From contig SFJM01000005.1 in NCBI GenBank assembly GCA_004555915.1, positions 29,073 to 93,072 on the forward strand: DNA of 64,000 bases. Reading direction: 5' to 3'. Every line of letters starts with the position of its first letter. Positions within the stretch are counted from its first letter, which is position 1. Origin of the DNA: Clostridiales bacterium. GTDB taxonomy: Bacteria > Bacillota > Clostridia > Oscillospirales > Butyricicoccaceae. Under the pieces are notes generated by a model. The model ran no database searches and was not told where the DNA came from. It worked only from the letters and a program-made list of their open reading frames with translations. The position numbers and the translations under genes are program-made. Positions 7,188-15,834 of the stretch are shown here, one piece after another.

Positions 7188-7968
7188 ATGTTTTTCCCTG
7201 GTTCCACAGCTCGATCATTTCCTTTAGTGTGAGATCCTGCACCTGTTTCCCCTGCTGTGCCGCTGCCTGCTCAACATGGGAAAAACGGCGGATGAATTTC
7301 TCCGTCGTATGGTTCAATGCCTCTTCCGGATCGGTATCCGCAAAACGAGCCAGCTTGACTGTGGCAAATAACAGGTCTCCGATTTCCTCCTGTACATCAC
7401 CGTCACCCTGCAATGCACGCTTCACCTCATCCAGCTCTTCCTCCACCTTTGCCAGTGCGCCGGAAATATCCGGCCATTCAAAGCCGGTCTTGGCGGCTTT
7501 GTGTTGTACCTTTTCCGCCCGGATCAGCGCCGGCAGACTGCGTGCCACGCTGTCCAGCGTATCCGTGGCACTCTTCTGGTGCTTTTCTGTTTTCTTGAGG
7601 TCATCCCAGTTGTTGAGAATGTCCTCTGTGGATTCCACTTCCCAATCCTTGAATACATGCGGATGACGGTAAATCATTTTCTTGCATACACCGTCTGCCA
7701 CATCCTCCATGGTGAAATGTCCCTGTTCCTCTTCGATACAGGTATGGAATACAACCTGAAACAGCACATCTCCCAGTTCTTCCTTCAGCAGCTCCACATC
7801 TTCATTGTCGATTGCCTCACAGACTTCATAGGTTTCCTCGATGAAATCCCGTCGGATGCTGTGATGGTCCTGTGCCCTGTCCCACATACAGCCATTTTCA
7901 CTGCGCAGGATGCGCATGACCTGCTGTAAATCCTCAAAACTGTAACGATCTTTTCTTTTAAACTCCAT
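7174..7968 (-). CDS. mazG: Nucleoside triphosphate pyrophosphohydrolase MazG
   Basis: A 264-residue protein with two MazG all-alpha domains. The first (residues about 25-130) has the metal-binding EETYEVCEAI and EELGDVLFQVVFH; the second (about 170-250) has KVEEELDEVKRAL and EEIGDLLFATVKLA. It hydrolyses non-canonical or excess NTPs to NMP and pyrophosphate. Bacillus YabN fuses a methylase domain in front; here the N-terminus starts directly with the MazG domain. It follows the spoVB-like flippase gene, the same order as yabM-yabN. Confidence 0.92.
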   Translation of the reverse strand: MEFKRKDRYSFEDLQQVMRILRSENGCMWDRAQDHHSIRRDFIEETYEVCEAIDNEDVELLKEELGDVLFQVVFHTCIEEEQGHFTMEDVADGVCKKMIYRHPHVFKDWEVESTEDILNNWDDLKKTEKHQKSATDTLDSVARSLPALIRAEKVQHKAAKTGFEWPDISGALAKVEEELDEVKRALQGDGDVQEEIGDLLFATVKLARFADTDPEEALNHTTEKFIRRFSHVEQAAAQQGKQVQDLTLKEMIELWNQGKTYEKG

Positions 7969-7996
7969 TGTAAATGGTTCATTCCTTTTCTTAAAA

Positions 7997-9580
7997 TCAT
8001 TCTTTCAGGCGCAGGAACCGAATCATCCGATCCCCGCCCGGAAATGGCCGGACATCCTCCGCCTCCAGTGCGTGGAAAACAAGCAGCAGAACCACATAAA
8101 TCGGAACCGCTGCCATAACAGTCAGAGCTACCGCCGGCATCAATGCCATTTTCTGCGCCAGCTGCTGTTCCAGAAGCAGGGAAAGCACTGCCATGCCCAT
8201 GGAAGCTGCCAGCGGGCGGAGTATGGCGCGAAACAACGGCGGAACCCAGTGCATCTGCCGGACAATGGAAATCAGATTCAGCAGCAGCATCACACTGTAA
8301 CAGACCAGTGTTCCAATGGGTGCCGCAAGGATATTGATTTCCGGCTGTCCGGCCAGATAAAAACCCACGGCAAATTTTGCCGTACATGCGGCAGCCATTG
8401 CATACACCGTTAAATCCGGCCGTCCAAACGACTGTAACACCGATGTTGCTACGGCAGACAGTCCCACCAGCGGTTCCGCAATCCCCAGAAGCCGCAATAA
8501 TGGTTCAGCGGTCTGGATTCCCCGGGGCTGGGATGCGAACAGCACCCGGAGCAATGGTTCCGCAAACACAAACAGCCCTGCACCGCAGGGCAAGCACACC
8601 AGTAAGGTCAGCCGCATGGATGAGGTCACAAGCCGTCGTTCCTGTTTGCTATTCCGGCAGGCATGTGCTGCGGACAGAGCCGGAAGCACACTGATGGAAA
8701 CCGAATTGGACAACGCCTGCGGCAGATTAAACAGCGTCATTGCCATACCGGTATAGGCACCATATGCCGCAACAATTTGTTCTGCGGAAAAGCCCGCTGC
8801 CGGGAGCCTGCGGTAAATCACCGCCATATCCAGAAAGCCGGACACGGTCATGACAGCAGCTCCCAGGGTAACCGGGACCATCAGCTGGAACAGCTGCGGT
8901 AAGGCAGACGGATGTTTTGTCCGATGGAACAGCCCCTGTCGGATTCCCCTGCGTGCGCTCCACAGCAGATAGCTCATGGCCAGCAGTTCCCCGCAGGTCA
9001 CGCCCATAACGGCACCGACAGCAGCACCGGTAATGCCATAGCCTGCGTCCAGCATATTCTTTGCCAGAATCAGGCCCACCACCAGCTTTCCCACCGCTTC
9101 CGCAACCTGGGAAACCGCAGTGGGAACCATGTTTCCGGTGCCCTGATACCATCCCCGCAGGGCTGCCTCTACCGTTACAAAGAAAACGGCAGGTGCAATA
9201 GCGGTGAGACACCATACCGCATCCGGTTCTCCCATCAGATGACAGATTGTGGGGGAAAAGCCCGCCAGAGCTGCGGCCAACGCCAAAGCGATGACGCCAA
9301 ACGCCCGTATGGCATGCCTGACAATCGCCTTTGCCCGCTCCCGCTCCCCCAAAGCAAGCGCTTCGGAAACCAGATGTGCTTCCGCAACCGGCAATCCCGC
9401 AGCGGCTACCACAAACAGCAGGGAGAAAAACTGCATGGCAAAGGCGAATAATCCCATCCCGCTGTCACCGATCAGGTTTGTCAGTGGGATTTTAAACAAT
9501 GCTCCCAGCAGCTTGACAACAATGCTGGAGAGCAGCAGTGCCATGGCACCGCCGATAAAGCTTCCATTTTTCCGATTCAT
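7997..9580 (-). CDS. SpoVB-like polysaccharide/lipid flippase (YabM-like, MVF superfamily)
   Basis: A 527-residue integral membrane protein with about 14 hydrophobic segments. It begins with the hallmark NGSFIGGAMALLLSSIVVKLLG...FKIPLTNLIGD of the PST/SpoVB group, and the LVSEALALGERERAKAI loop follows. This group exports lipid-linked saccharides; SpoVB acts in cortex peptidoglycan synthesis. Being just before mazG it corresponds to yabM of Bacillus. The ATG at 9580 has AGGAGG seven bases upstream; an earlier in-frame start does not. Confidence 0.85.
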   Translation of the reverse strand: MNRKNGSFIGGAMALLLSSIVVKLLGALFKIPLTNLIGDSGMGLFAFAMQFFSLLFVVAAAGLPVAEAHLVSEALALGERERAKAIVRHAIRAFGVIALALAAALAGFSPTICHLMGEPDAVWCLTAIAPAVFFVTVEAALRGWYQGTGNMVPTAVSQVAEAVGKLVVGLILAKNMLDAGYGITGAAVGAVMGVTCGELLAMSYLLWSARRGIRQGLFHRTKHPSALPQLFQLMVPVTLGAAVMTVSGFLDMAVIYRRLPAAGFSAEQIVAAYGAYTGMAMTLFNLPQALSNSVSISVLPALSAAHACRNSKQERRLVTSSMRLTLLVCLPCGAGLFVFAEPLLRVLFASQPRGIQTAEPLLRLLGIAEPLVGLSAVATSVLQSFGRPDLTVYAMAAACTAKFAVGFYLAGQPEINILAAPIGTLVCYSVMLLLNLISIVRQMHWVPPLFRAILRPLAASMGMAVLSLLLEQQLAQKMALMPAVALTVMAAVPIYVVLLLVFHALEAEDVRPFPGGDRMIRFLRLKE

Positions 9581-9637
9581 GCCCTGCCTCCTATGAGACA
9601 AGGTATGAATCAGTACAGACGATTAGAAGCGATTCTT

Positions 9638-10036
9638 TTATAGCTGGGCACCGCAGCTGCTGCAGAATGCGGCACCGGACGGACAATCCTTGCCGCAGTT
9701 GGGGCAACAGGTTTTGGCTTTGGCTGCATTCAGCTTCTCACGAATTTCCTCAATTTTCTCCAGCTTTTCATCAATCAGCAGCAGCTTGGCCTGCAATGCA
9801 TCCTGATCCTCTTCCATTCCGGTATGGACATGGTATACCATCTTGCCGATTTCCTTATACAGAATTTCAATTTCCGTATTCAGGTCAAAAATCTGCATAT
9901 TTAGCTTGGTTGCACTGACAAAGCTGGTTGCTGTCTTGCCCGCTGCATCCGCAGCCCTGGTTGCCACAACTCCGGTGCGGTTTGCCAGCAGCTCAGCAGA
10001 AACAATTGCCTTTTCAAAGAAATTTTTCGTATCCAT
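9638..10036 (-). CDS. Helical protein with C-terminal zinc ribbon, function unknown
   Basis: A 132-residue soluble protein. The N-terminal 30 residues are amphipathic, the middle (about 45-105, LNTEIEILYKEIGKMVY and EDQDALQAKLLLIDEKLEKI) is a predicted coiled coil, and the end CCPNCGKDCPSGAAFCSSCG is a two-CxxC zinc ribbon. The layout is common in small Firmicute proteins that begin FFEKAI-like and have no assigned activity. An AAAGGAG site lies just before the ATG. It lies in the same direction between the kinase and spoVB-like genes. Confidence 0.8.
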   Translation of the reverse strand: MDTKNFFEKAIVSAELLANRTGVVATRAADAAGKTATSFVSATKLNMQIFDLNTEIEILYKEIGKMVYHVHTGMEEDQDALQAKLLLIDEKLEKIEEIREKLNAAKAKTCCPNCGKDCPSGAAFCSSCGAQL

Positions 10037-10111
10037 TTGGAAGCTCCTTTCATATCAGCCGCTGCCTGGCGGCATACGCTGTCATATTCTATGCTTTTGA
10101 TTGACCCTCCG

Positions 10112-11032
10112 TCATCCGATGAACTCATGCATAATCGAGTCCTCCGGAATCAGGCTCAAATCCTCCAGAGGTTCAAAGCGATCCAGTGCACGAACCAGAT
10201 CTTCCAGTCCCGCACGTTCCATTTCCTGATGATACGGCTCCGCGTCACGCCGCAGTTGGTTCATCAGAATGCAATCCTCATAGGGCAGATAGGTATTCAT
10301 CAGAAAATCCGCGGACGATACATGGGGATGGATATATAACCGTTCTCCACGCCGCACGGAACGCCACATATCAATGGTCTCCGATACCGGGGAATCACGG
10401 AAATTTTTATCCCGGATGGCACGGCGGACAAACCGCAGCACATGCGGGGCCAGCCGCCAGTTATTGGACAGCACCACCTGGGTTCCCACAGCCATGTAAA
10501 TGCCCATGGAATATTCCCGTACCTTTGCCATCAGCACATCATTGAGTGCATGAATGCCCTCGATGACAGCAATCTGCCCCTTTTCCAGCCGAACCTCATG
10601 GGTTTCTCCGGTGCGGATATGCCGCATGAAATCATAAGTAGGTACCTCGATGGTCTCTCCCTTGCACAGTGCCGCCAGATGGTTACTCAGCATCGGCAGA
10701 TCCATACACAACGGAGATTCCAGATCGTTCCGTCCCTCCTCATCCTTCGGCACCTCATAGGTATGCCGGCTCAGGTAATAGTCGTCCATGGAAATGGAAT
10801 GGGATTCCACACCCCTGCGTGCGATGGCATCCCGGATTCGGCGTGCTGTCGTGGTCTTGCCGCTGGAGGATGGACCGTTCAACAGCAAAATCGTCCGTTC
10901 ACACCGGTTTTCACAGATTCGCTCCGCAACGCTCTCAATGACATTGGTATAGCTCTGCTCGGATTGGGCGACAAAGCCTGCCGGATCACGCCGGCAGCGT
11001 TCATTGATATCATCCAGTTTTAAATGAAACAT
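10112..11032 (-). CDS. Uridine kinase-like nucleoside kinase
   Basis: A 306-residue P-loop kinase: GPSSSGKT (53-60) is the Walker A motif, and SISMDDYYLSRHTY and EGIHALND match the substrate and lid regions of the uridine kinase/phosphoribulokinase family. Clostridial nucleoside kinases of this type often carry an extra N-terminal TGS/ThrRS-like domain; that domain is absent or reduced to the first 40 residues here. It would phosphorylate a nucleoside with ATP or GTP. The start lies one base after the hemZ stop, so it is in the hemZ operon. Confidence 0.82.
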   Translation of the reverse strand: MFHLKLDDINERCRRDPAGFVAQSEQSYTNVIESVAERICENRCERTILLLNGPSSSGKTTTARRIRDAIARRGVESHSISMDDYYLSRHTYEVPKDEEGRNDLESPLCMDLPMLSNHLAALCKGETIEVPTYDFMRHIRTGETHEVRLEKGQIAVIEGIHALNDVLMAKVREYSMGIYMAVGTQVVLSNNWRLAPHVLRFVRRAIRDKNFRDSPVSETIDMWRSVRRGERLYIHPHVSSADFLMNTYLPYEDCILMNQLRRDAEPYHQEMERAGLEDLVRALDRFEPLEDLSLIPEDSIMHEFIG

Positions 11033-11033
11033 A

Positions 11034-12524
11034 TCAGTCCCTCACCGCTTCATCTGTGCAGGACTGTGCCCATTCGAGAATGGCCTGTTTTCCCGCGTTG
11101 ATTTTATCCAGTGCAGTATTGTATTCATACGGGTACTTGGGATTGTTGATGCGCTGAATCTTCCGTCCATCCGCTCCCAGCAGCTTGGTCACGCCGCCCG
11201 CACCCAATGAAACAATGGTCTGCAGTTCTTCCATCATGTAAATATTATATTTGCATTCATAGCCCGTTTTGCACCAGCCGACATTTTCAAAGCCGCCTGC
11301 CATGAATTTCTGTCGGTACAGGTAATACGGCGCATATCCGGCAGCGGTCAGCTTGCGTGACGCAATGTCCAGCATTTGCCGCACCATTTCCTGCTTTTGA
11401 GCATTCTGTACCCGGTCATGCTTGTCTGCACCGCGCTTTGCCGCCAGTGTGTGCACGGTGATATTTTCCGGATTCAATCCAATCAGGGTATCCATGGTAT
11501 TGGCAAAGCTCTCCGGCGTGTCACAATCCAGACCGGCAATGGTGTCCATATTAATCGCATGGAATCCGATTTCCCGCGCCAGATGAAACCGGTCCAGCAC
11601 ATCCTGTGCACTGTGATGCCGGCCGATTGCTTCCAGCACCGTCTCATTCATGGACTGCGGATTAATGGAAATGCGATCCACGCCGTATTGCTTCAATACC
11701 AGCAGCTTCTCTCTGGTAATCGTATCCGGCCGTCCCGCCTCCACGGTGAATTCCTCCAGTGCGTGCAGGTCAAATGACTGCTGTACGGTTGCCAGCAGCC
11801 GGTCCATCTGCTCTGCGGAAAGTGTGGTAGGGGTACCGCCGCCGATGTAAATGGAAATAATCCGAAGCCCTGCCTGCTGCAGGATGGTTCCGGTGTGCGC
11901 AATTTCCGCGCACAGCGTGTCCAGATATTCTGCCATCAGCTTTCCGGCCTTTTCAATGGAATGGCTGACGAAGGAACAGTAGCTGCATCGGGACGGACAG
12001 AATGGAATGCCAATATAAATCGAAATATCCCTGGGCTGCAGCCTGTTTTTGCAATCCAGCGCGATACCGGCGGAGCGAATTGCCAGTGCACGGCGTGCCG
12101 GGGAGACATGGTACTGCTCCGTCATCACCTGCGCCACCTGTGCCGGGGTATAGCCCTGCTCCAGAAAGCCACGTGCAAACTTTGCCGGACGGACACCTGT
12201 CAGCGAGCCCCATTCCGGCATATGCTCTAAAAATGGTGTAACCGCTTCAAAAACAGCCGCCTTGACACCATGGGTCAATGCACGCTTGGTCATAACCGCA
12301 TCATCGGTAATTGCCGCACGTTTTTCCGTACATACCTGCTTTCCGCCGCGTGTACAGCAGACCCGGATACAGTGCTCCATACCAGTCTGCTGTACCATGA
12401 CCCCCAGTGCATCCGTTCCTTCCGGGATGATATCCACCCGTTCGGTCACCTCTGCCGGAAGCAGGTTAAACAGCATATCACGAACCGGATGGTCATTTTC
12501 CAGTCCTTCTATTGTATAAATCAT
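11034..12524 (-). CDS. hemZ: Oxygen-independent coproporphyrinogen III dehydrogenase HemZ
   Basis: A 496-residue radical SAM protein. The cluster motif CPSRCSYC (Cys176, 180, 183) and GGGTPTTLS are typical of the HemN/HemZ group, and the roughly 160-residue N-terminal extension is characteristic of HemZ from Firmicutes. The family oxidises coproporphyrinogen III to protoporphyrinogen IX without oxygen, though some relatives are HemW-like heme chaperones. No other heme genes are near, so this role is by family. It overlaps the MBL-hydrolase stop (ATGA). Confidence 0.87.
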   Translation of the reverse strand: MIYTIEGLENDHPVRDMLFNLLPAEVTERVDIIPEGTDALGVMVQQTGMEHCIRVCCTRGGKQVCTEKRAAITDDAVMTKRALTHGVKAAVFEAVTPFLEHMPEWGSLTGVRPAKFARGFLEQGYTPAQVAQVMTEQYHVSPARRALAIRSAGIALDCKNRLQPRDISIYIGIPFCPSRCSYCSFVSHSIEKAGKLMAEYLDTLCAEIAHTGTILQQAGLRIISIYIGGGTPTTLSAEQMDRLLATVQQSFDLHALEEFTVEAGRPDTITREKLLVLKQYGVDRISINPQSMNETVLEAIGRHHSAQDVLDRFHLAREIGFHAINMDTIAGLDCDTPESFANTMDTLIGLNPENITVHTLAAKRGADKHDRVQNAQKQEMVRQMLDIASRKLTAAGYAPYYLYRQKFMAGGFENVGWCKTGYECKYNIYMMEELQTIVSLGAGGVTKLLGADGRKIQRINNPKYPYEYNTALDKINAGKQAILEWAQSCTDEAVRD

Positions 12525-13171
12525 TCTTTCACAGCCTGCCGCATATATGGATTGGTTTTGCGTTCCCGTTCCAGGGTAGACAGCCCTTCATGTCCCGGCA
12601 GAACCTGATAATCCCCCGGGAGATTGTACAGCTTCTTGAGGGACTGCAGCATCACCGGCCAGCTGCCGCCCGGCAAATCGGTACGTCCGCAGGACTGGCA
12701 GAACAGGGTGTCACCGGTAAACAGGATGCTGTCATCCAGCTGGATCACATGCGAACCCGGTGTATGTCCCGGCGTGCTGTGGAATTTCAGCTTCATACCG
12801 CCGAATTCCAGCGCCAGCTCCTCGGTCATCCAGATATCTGCACCCGGAAAATCGAATCGATTCATCAGATCACGGCCATAAGCCCCAAACGGTGACAGCG
12901 ATGCGCTGGCATCAAACAGATATTCATCCTTCCGGCTGACCACCACCTGTGCGCCGGTTGCCCGCTTGATGGCACCCACAGCCAGAATATGGTCAAAATG
13001 CGCATGGGTCAGCAGAATATACTTCAGCTTGATCCTCGCGCTCTCAATTTCCCGGATCAAACGGTCCGCATTGTCGCCCGGGTCCACAATGGCACCCTCA
13101 AGGGTTTTCTCGTCATATACCAGATAACAGTTTGTGGCCACATCGCCTACAACAAATTGCTTGATTTGCAT
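12521..13171 (-). CDS. Metallo-beta-lactamase-fold hydrolase (glyoxalase II-like)
   Basis: A 216-residue MBL-fold protein with the binuclear zinc motif HAHFDH (residues 56-61), GHTPGSHV and a final GHEGLST. The size and the QIKQFVVGDVATNCYLV start fit the YqgX/YcbL-type glyoxalase II-like subfamily common in Firmicutes. It probably hydrolyses a thioester, but the physiological substrate is unknown. It lies between dtd and hemZ in the recJ-rel-dtd series, a common clostridial arrangement. Confidence 0.88.
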   Translation of the reverse strand: MQIKQFVVGDVATNCYLVYDEKTLEGAIVDPGDNADRLIREIESARIKLKYILLTHAHFDHILAVGAIKRATGAQVVVSRKDEYLFDASASLSPFGAYGRDLMNRFDFPGADIWMTEELALEFGGMKLKFHSTPGHTPGSHVIQLDDSILFTGDTLFCQSCGRTDLPGGSWPVMLQSLKKLYNLPGDYQVLPGHEGLSTLERERKTNPYMRQAVKE

Positions 13172-13181
13172 ACTTGCTCCT

Positions 13182-13640
13182 TTATTTCTTTCGTATCAGC
13201 TCATCCGTGTCCAGCACAATGGTTACCGGACCATCATTGAGCAGCTCTACCTTCATATCCGCGCCGAATTCACCAGTCTGGGTTTCTACCCCGAGACCGC
13301 GGCAGCAGTCAACAAAGTATTCGTATAATTCCCTGGCCTGATCGCCCTTTGCCGCCCGGGTAAAATTCGGACGCTTGCCCTTGCGGCAGTCAGCATACAG
13401 CGTAAACTGGCTGACCGCGAGTATTTTTCCGCCCACATCAGCCAGGGCCAGATTCATTTTGTCATTTTCATCCTCAAAGACACGCAGTCCGACACATTTC
13501 TTTGCCAGATACAGTGCCTCCTCCGGTGTATCCTCCGGCGCGACACCGAGCAGGATCAGAAATCCTGCCCCGATCTCGCCGGAAACCGTTCCATCTATGG
13601 TAACCTTCGCGTGTTTCACACGCTGTAATACTGCTCTCAT
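13182..13640 (-). CDS. dtd: D-aminoacyl-tRNA deacylase Dtd
   Basis: A 152-residue protein of full family length. It starts MRAVLQRVKHAKVTIDG, has the catalytic SQFTLYADCRKGKRPNF and near its end NDGPVTIVLD with the cross-subunit Gly-Pro. Dtd removes D-amino acids (and glycine from tRNA-Ala) from charged tRNA. It lies 12 bases after the rel stop and is probably translated from the same message, as in Bacillus (relA-dtd). Confidence 0.95.
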   Translation of the reverse strand: MRAVLQRVKHAKVTIDGTVSGEIGAGFLILLGVAPEDTPEEALYLAKKCVGLRVFEDENDKMNLALADVGGKILAVSQFTLYADCRKGKRPNFTRAAKGDQARELYEYFVDCCRGLGVETQTGEFGADMKVELLNDGPVTIVLDTDELIRKK

Positions 13641-13652
13641 TGCTGTTCTCCC

Positions 13653-15818
13653 TTACATAGACTGCCGCACCACATTGATGACACCGCGCAGGCTGCGCAG
13701 CTTTTTCTTCAGTGCATCCAGCTGGGACAGACCGGTTACCTCAATGACAATATTGATGATGCCATAGCCCTCGGACAGGGTCTTACCGTTGAAGTCCTTC
13801 ACATTGATGTGGTTGTTGGTCAGTGTCTGCAGCACATCATTCATGACGCCCATGCGGTCGTTGGTGGAAATCTGCAGGGCTGTATTGAACCGTTCCTTGG
13901 TTTCAATATGATTTTCATCCCAGCAAACCTTGACCCAGCGCTCCCGGTCCTCCGGGCTGCTGTGCTTTACATTGACACAGTCCTTCCGGTGTACAGAAAC
14001 ACCATAGCCGCGGGTGATATAGCCAATGATGTCATCCCCCGGTACCGGCGTACAGCAACGGGCAAACTTGACCTTGCAGTTGCCAATGTCCTCGACAATG
14101 ACACCGGATTCCGACCTTCCCTGTACACGATTCTGTGTCAGCGGCTGCCGGTTTTCCTCCTGCTTTCTGGCACGGACAACCTCGTCACGCACCTTGTTCA
14201 ATACCTTTGTCACGGTAATACCGCCATAACCGATTGCGGCGTACAGCTCCTCCAGTGACGGATAGCCGAACTTTTTCAGCACATTTGCCTGTACCTCCGG
14301 CCGTTCCATGAAGTGATTGTACAGCAGGCTCGAACGCAGTTCCCGGTCAAGGTCCGTACGTCCCTGCTCAATATTTTCTTCCCGACATTCCTTCTTAAAC
14401 CACTGCTTGATTTTATTGCGTGCTTCCGAGGTTTTAATCATATTCAGCCAGTCACGCTTCGGGCCGTGGGTTTCCTTGGAGGTCAGAATTTCAACGATGT
14501 CACCATTCTGCAGTGTGTAATCAATCGGCGCAATTTTGCTGTTAATTTTACATCCAGTCATGCGGTTGCCCACAGCGGAATGAATGCCATAGGCAAAATC
14601 AATGGGGGTCGCACCTGCCGGAAGATTGACCACATCGCCCCGGGGCGTGAACACGAATACTTCATCCGAGAACAGGTCAACCTTGATATTTTTGATAAAA
14701 TCCTCCGCCTCAGTGTCCTGCTGGGATTCCAGCAGCTGGCGAATCCAGGCATAGGTCTCCTCGCTGCCGTTTTTTTCCACATGCTGCTTATATTTCCAGT
14801 GTGCCGCAACGCCGTACTCTGCCATCTTATGCATTTCCTCCGTGCGGATCTGTACCTCAAACGGTACGCCGGAACGTCCGATGACCGTCGTATGCAGCGA
14901 ACGGTAGCCATTCGGCTTCGGCGTGGAGATATAGTCCTTGAACCGTCCCGGAATCGGCTTATACAGGTCATGTACATAGCCAAGGACATTATAGCAGTCG
15001 GCAACCGAATCCACGATGACACGAACCGCACAGATGTCATAAATCTCATCTATGCTTTTGTTCTGCTCATACATCTTACGGTAAATGCTATAAATATGCT
15101 TTACCCGGGCGGAAATGGAGTTTTTAATGCCGCTTTCATTGAGCTTGGTGCCAATTGTCTTTTTGATGCGCTCAAGCATTTCCTCATGCTCACTGCGCTG
15201 GCGTTCCAGACCGTCTACAATTTCCTTGTAGCCAATCGGATCCAGACGCTGCAGGGAAAGATCCTCCAGCTCCCATTTGACCTTCTGCATGCCCAATCGG
15301 TGGGCAATCGGTGCATAAATCTCCATGGTTTCCAGCGATTTGGAGCGCTGCTTCTCCACAGTCATAAACTGAATCGTCCGCATGTTGTGCAGACGGTCCG
15401 CCAGCTTAATCAGGATGACACGGATATCCTTTGCCATGGCAATCAGCATTTTGCGGAGATCCTCCATCTGTTCCTGCTCCTTGGAATAGTGCAGCTGTCC
15501 CAGACGGGTGACACCATCCACCAGGTCAGCAACCGATTTGCCGAACTTTTCCGCAATCTGGTCATACTGGAAGTCGGTATCCTCCATACAGTCATGCAGC
15601 AGTCCGGCACAGATGGAATCCGTATCCAGACCCATTTCAACAATAATTCCCGCTACCGAAACCGGGTGGATGATATACGGGTCACCATTTTTGCGTTTCT
15701 GACCCGCATGCGCGGCATTGGCACACTCATACGCCATGCGGATTTTATCGACATCCGCATTCGGTGTCTGTTTCTGCACGCGTTCAATTAAAAAATCTAT
15801 TTTTGTTTGAATATCCAT
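13653..15818 (-). CDS. relA: Bifunctional (p)ppGpp synthetase/hydrolase Rel
   Basis: A 721-residue long RSH enzyme with all expected domains: HD hydrolase (about 1-180, with intact HDCMED at 75-80), synthetase (about 210-380, including YISTPKPNGYRSLH), TGS (about 390-455), zinc-finger-like region and a C-terminal ACT domain (about 645-720). The intact HD box suggests that both synthesis and breakdown of (p)ppGpp are active. The ATG at 15818 has a GGGGAG site; an upstream extension in the same frame runs into recJ. It is sandwiched between recJ and dtd, as in many Firmicutes. Confidence 0.96.
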   Translation of the reverse strand: MDIQTKIDFLIERVQKQTPNADVDKIRMAYECANAAHAGQKRKNGDPYIIHPVSVAGIIVEMGLDTDSICAGLLHDCMEDTDFQYDQIAEKFGKSVADLVDGVTRLGQLHYSKEQEQMEDLRKMLIAMAKDIRVILIKLADRLHNMRTIQFMTVEKQRSKSLETMEIYAPIAHRLGMQKVKWELEDLSLQRLDPIGYKEIVDGLERQRSEHEEMLERIKKTIGTKLNESGIKNSISARVKHIYSIYRKMYEQNKSIDEIYDICAVRVIVDSVADCYNVLGYVHDLYKPIPGRFKDYISTPKPNGYRSLHTTVIGRSGVPFEVQIRTEEMHKMAEYGVAAHWKYKQHVEKNGSEETYAWIRQLLESQQDTEAEDFIKNIKVDLFSDEVFVFTPRGDVVNLPAGATPIDFAYGIHSAVGNRMTGCKINSKIAPIDYTLQNGDIVEILTSKETHGPKRDWLNMIKTSEARNKIKQWFKKECREENIEQGRTDLDRELRSSLLYNHFMERPEVQANVLKKFGYPSLEELYAAIGYGGITVTKVLNKVRDEVVRARKQEENRQPLTQNRVQGRSESGVIVEDIGNCKVKFARCCTPVPGDDIIGYITRGYGVSVHRKDCVNVKHSSPEDRERWVKVCWDENHIETKERFNTALQISTNDRMGVMNDVLQTLTNNHINVKDFNGKTLSEGYGIINIVIEVTGLSQLDALKKKLRSLRGVINVVRQSM

Positions 15819-15834
15819 ATGCTTAACTCCCCGG

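Noticed and set aside
14313..15791. 492-codon plus-strand frame opposite rel
   Set aside because: A shadow of rel; the coding strand carries the HD, synthetase, TGS and ACT motifs.
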